Below are positions 4,797-7,035 of a stretch of 7,035 nucleotides of DNA, piece after piece (position 1 is the stretch's first letter; every line of letters begins with the position of its first letter). This stretch comes from Verrucomicrobiota bacterium (GTDB lineage Bacteria; Verrucomicrobiota; Verrucomicrobiia; Limisphaerales; UBA11320): assembly GCA_016871475.1 (NCBI GenBank), contig VHDG01000204.1:1-7035 (forward strand), read 5' to 3'. The notes below the pieces were generated by a model. The model was not told the DNA's origin, made no database searches, and saw only the letters and a list, made by a program, of their open reading frames with translations. Both the position numbers and the translations under genes were made by a program.

Positions 4797-6962
4797 TCAC
4801 GCAGCTCTCCTTTCCTCGCCAGGCTTGGCCAGGCTCGGAGCAGCCACTCCGAGGAGCGAGTTCACCAGGGAGAGATAGTCATGCTTCCGGACCTCCCAGT
4901 TGTTGCTTTGGACGTAACGCAGCCCCGCAACCACCAGTCGCTCCCTTTCGTCTGCATCCCGATAAAGTCGGAGCATGGCTTGGGTGAGCTCCTCCACGTT
5001 GCCTGATTCGAAGAACAGGACCTCGGTAGGCTTGAAGTAGTGCAGATCGACCTTGGTTTTGGAGACAATGACCGGGAGCCTTTGCGACATGAACTCCATG
5101 ATCTTGGTGCTGTAGGCTTCGTTCCCGAACGAGTCGGCGCGCTTGGGCACCACTCCGAGATCCGATTCTGCGATCAGCCCGGGGATTTGAGATCCCCTCA
5201 CCGGGGGGAAGAAGGTCACAGATTTCGACAGGCCCAATTCATTGGTTAGTGCGATCAGCGCTGGTTTCTCATTTCCATGGCCGTAGACATGGAACTCGGA
5301 GTTCGGACATTGCGCATGGAACTCCTTGAACGCCCGGATGGCGATATCGAGGCCCTGGTGCCATTGAAGGCCACCGGGGAACACCAGCCGGAATTTGCCA
5401 TCGGGCTCGCGCCGTCCACGGGGCCGGAAGTGGCCGAGGTCGATGTAGTTGATGAAGGGGGTGCATCGCTCGGGTACCACCGAACGTTTGGTGATCTTCT
5501 CGTACCAGAGGTGGTTCGCGATGATGACGTGATCCGCCATGTTGGCAGATGCTTTCTCGACGAAACGAAGTGCTTCGACGATCAGTTCCTCCGCCACGCC
5601 CTGGGTGTGAAACTTGGACTCATAGAACTCTGGAACGAGGTCGTGGATGTCGAGGATGACCTTCGTCCCGAACAGCCTCGGCAGGACGGCGGCGAAAACG
5701 AGGAAGTCCGGAATATTGTGGGCGTGAATGAGATCATACCGTCTGCGGAGAAGCCCCCAGCTTAGAGTTACAAAAGCTCTGAGAGTGAATCGTAGTGTGC
5801 GAACCAGGTAGTCGAGCTTGCCGGATTCGTCATACACCCGGTCCTGAAGGTGATCTATCCACAACGGACCAAAATAGCCTCTGCGGGATTCAGCGTGCTC
5901 TCCTCCCAGCGCGAGGACATCCACGTCGTCTCCCTGTTTGGAGAGCGCGTGAGCATAGCGTAGAATCCGTTGATCCGACTCAACCTGACTGTAGGCGAGC
6001 ATGCAGATCCGGCGTCCCGTTCGCTGAGGCTTCAGCGGTTTGAACGTTGCACAATAGTCTGCCGCCTCGCGAGGCAGGGGATTCCAGCGCTGGTTCACGC
6101 CATCCCCGGCGATGTATTTCAGGAACGTCTCGTAGTCCGCCAACCACTCTGAGTCGCTCGGGTCACCCGTGATCGGAGTGTTGAGGGCGATGACCCCGCC
6201 CTCGGCCTGGAGCCAGTTTGTCTTTTGGATCCAGGCCTGGAGCGGTGAGCAACCTGCCCGCTCGAGCAACTGAGGCACTGGCAAAGTCAGCGGCAGCTCA
6301 ATCAGCCCCTTCGTGGAATCGTCGGCTGAGATCCAGTGTGGAAAGATGGAGCCCGTGTCATTCCTGGAACCGGGCCCTTCCAGGGACGTGTCATAGCCTG
6401 ACGCATCATAGCTCACTCCGAGTGCGGCAGCCTGGCCAGGGCTTGGCAATCCTGCCAGATGTCGGACACCCTTTATTTCCCATTCTCGTGAAAGGGCTTC
6501 CAGGGTGGCTGAGAATGCGGGGTTCGAGGCATCATCTTGAGGCCCCAGAAGAATCCCCAGCTCGACGCCTTGTCTCTTCAGCAAACACAGTGTGTCTTGT
6601 CCGGCTGTGAAGAGATGTGGATGGATGAAAAGCGCAGACCTGAATCCGTAACGCCTTTCAATCTCCAACACCTGGGGAATTGTTCCCAACGCCTCGAGAC
6701 TGGGAACATCGTGCAGGAGCACAAGGGCGGTAGTCTTTCCATCAGGCCACCCAGGCCATTGAGAGGGCTTAAAGCGGGCAGAGCTTCGGATCGGCCATGA
6801 CTCCTGGTGTTTCCACGAGAGGAATTTCGCTGTCAGAGAACTCAGGGGAGCGAGCCGCGATGTCAGGAGCTTTGCCCAGGGGATGTGGAACGCTGCCGGT
6901 GCGAGCGCGGGAGCAGGGGGATCCGAAGGATGAGGGTTCGTGGACGGTACTACTTCGGGCAT
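4797..6962 (-). CDS. Fusion protein: degenerate polysaccharide-deacetylase domain plus GT4 glycosyltransferase
   Basis: From ATG 6962 the product is 721 residues. Residues 1-70 are Pro-rich and unassigned. Residues about 76-290 resemble the NodB-like deacetylase type that carries HDVD, HE/H-x-x-x-H and THPDY motifs: VLLHDVPS (81-88), YGFRSALFI (105-113), GVELGILLG (132-140), YDASGYDTSL (185-194), SIFPHW (205-210), IELPLTLP (221-228) and VIALNTP (257-263). The metal-binding positions are lost (HDVD became HDVP; no His near 137-145; THPDY became TPITG), so this half is probably not a deacetylase. Residues about 317-721 are a GT4 (GT-B fold) transferase: an N-terminal lobe with ICMLAYSQVESDQRIL (319-334) and LIHAHNIPDFLVF (411-423), LVFPGGLQWHQGLD (526-539), and the EX7E motif with E615 and E623. 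It would transfer a nucleotide-sugar residue to the glycan. No ribosome binding site precedes the ATG, and the frame stays open to the right edge, so the true start may be further upstream. Confidence 0.88.
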   Translation of the reverse strand: MPEVVPSTNPHPSDPPAPALAPAAFHIPWAKLLTSRLAPLSSLTAKFLSWKHQESWPIRSSARFKPSQWPGWPDGKTTALVLLHDVPSLEALGTIPQVLEIERRYGFRSALFIHPHLFTAGQDTLCLLKRQGVELGILLGPQDDASNPAFSATLEALSREWEIKGVRHLAGLPSPGQAAALGVSYDASGYDTSLEGPGSRNDTGSIFPHWISADDSTKGLIELPLTLPVPQLLERAGCSPLQAWIQKTNWLQAEGGVIALNTPITGDPSDSEWLADYETFLKYIAGDGVNQRWNPLPREAADYCATFKPLKPQRTGRRICMLAYSQVESDQRILRYAHALSKQGDDVDVLALGGEHAESRRGYFGPLWIDHLQDRVYDESGKLDYLVRTLRFTLRAFVTLSWGLLRRRYDLIHAHNIPDFLVFAAVLPRLFGTKVILDIHDLVPEFYESKFHTQGVAEELIVEALRFVEKASANMADHVIIANHLWYEKITKRSVVPERCTPFINYIDLGHFRPRGRREPDGKFRLVFPGGLQWHQGLDIAIRAFKEFHAQCPNSEFHVYGHGNEKPALIALTNELGLSKSVTFFPPVRGSQIPGLIAESDLGVVPKRADSFGNEAYSTKIMEFMSQRLPVIVSKTKVDLHYFKPTEVLFFESGNVEELTQAMLRLYRDADERERLVVAGLRYVQSNNWEVRKHDYLSLVNSLLGVAAPSLAKPGEERRAA

Positions 6963-7035
6963 GCGTGCGGATTCTCGGAGTTGGGCGTGGGTATCGGGGA
7001 GGGTTCTGGCGGCGTGCTCCGCGGCTTCACAGGGC
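6963..7035 (-). other. Open sequence upstream of the GT4 fusion gene
   Basis: The fusion gene's frame continues open for 24 codons to the window edge, reading residues such as EHAARTLPDTHAQLRESAR before ATG 6962, with no start codon visible inside. Either the protein begins further right or this is the tail of a leader. In another minus frame GCC CTG TGA gives a stop at 7027-7029 that could end a preceding gene. The choice cannot be made from this window. Confidence 0.4.

Noticed and set aside
4469..4987. Plus-strand frame of 172 codons across the deacetylase/GT4 junction
   Set aside because: It is antisense to two well-supported genes, with no motif and no ribosome binding site.

Overview
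The window reads as a stretch of a bacterial surface- or exopolysaccharide locus. Every supported gene lies on the minus strand, so transcription runs from the right end to the left. Base composition is moderately GC-rich. The mix of GT2 and GT4 glycosyltransferases, a CE4-type deacetylase, an asparagine-synthase remnant and an O-antigen ligase/polymerase-like membrane protein points to a Gram-negative-type envelope. The phylum cannot be fixed from this sequence. A Verrucomicrobiota-like or other exosortase-bearing environmental bacterium is only a guess from the gene mix.

Layout in transcription order: (1) 6962-4797, a large protein whose N-terminal half is a deacetylase-like domain lacking the expected metal ligands and whose C-terminal half is a GT4 glycosyltransferase; its frame is open to the right edge. 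(2) 4788-4645, a possible 47-codon ORF that ends in a TGATG junction with the next gene. (3) 4645-3776, a polysaccharide deacetylase with intact motifs. (4) 3766-3605, a 53-codon remnant that looks like the N-terminus of a GT2 enzyme. (5) 3604-3290, a palindrome-rich stretch with a doubtful 110-codon ORF. (6) 3289-2393, a GT2 glycosyltransferase whose start is fixed by a strong ribosome binding site. (7) 2392-2153, a spacer with a near-perfect palindrome. (8) 2152-1172, a second GT2 enzyme of the rhamnosyltransferase-like group. (9) 1161-676, only the C-terminal quarter of an AsnB-type asparagine synthase. (10) 649-1, the first 216 codons of an O-antigen ligase/polymerase-like membrane protein that runs off the left edge.

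Together the intact genes would assemble and trim a glycan: three glycosyltransferases add sugars on the cytoplasmic side, a deacetylase removes acetyl groups, and the membrane protein polymerises or transfers the chain. The locus also shows decay and rearrangement: a 5'-truncated asnB, a 3'-truncated GT2, and a deacetylase fold that has lost its active site while fused to a working-looking transferase. I see no RNA genes, CRISPR arrays, transposase genes or toxin/defence modules. The nearest thing to something new is the pseudo-deacetylase/GT4 fusion next to a catalytic deacetylase.
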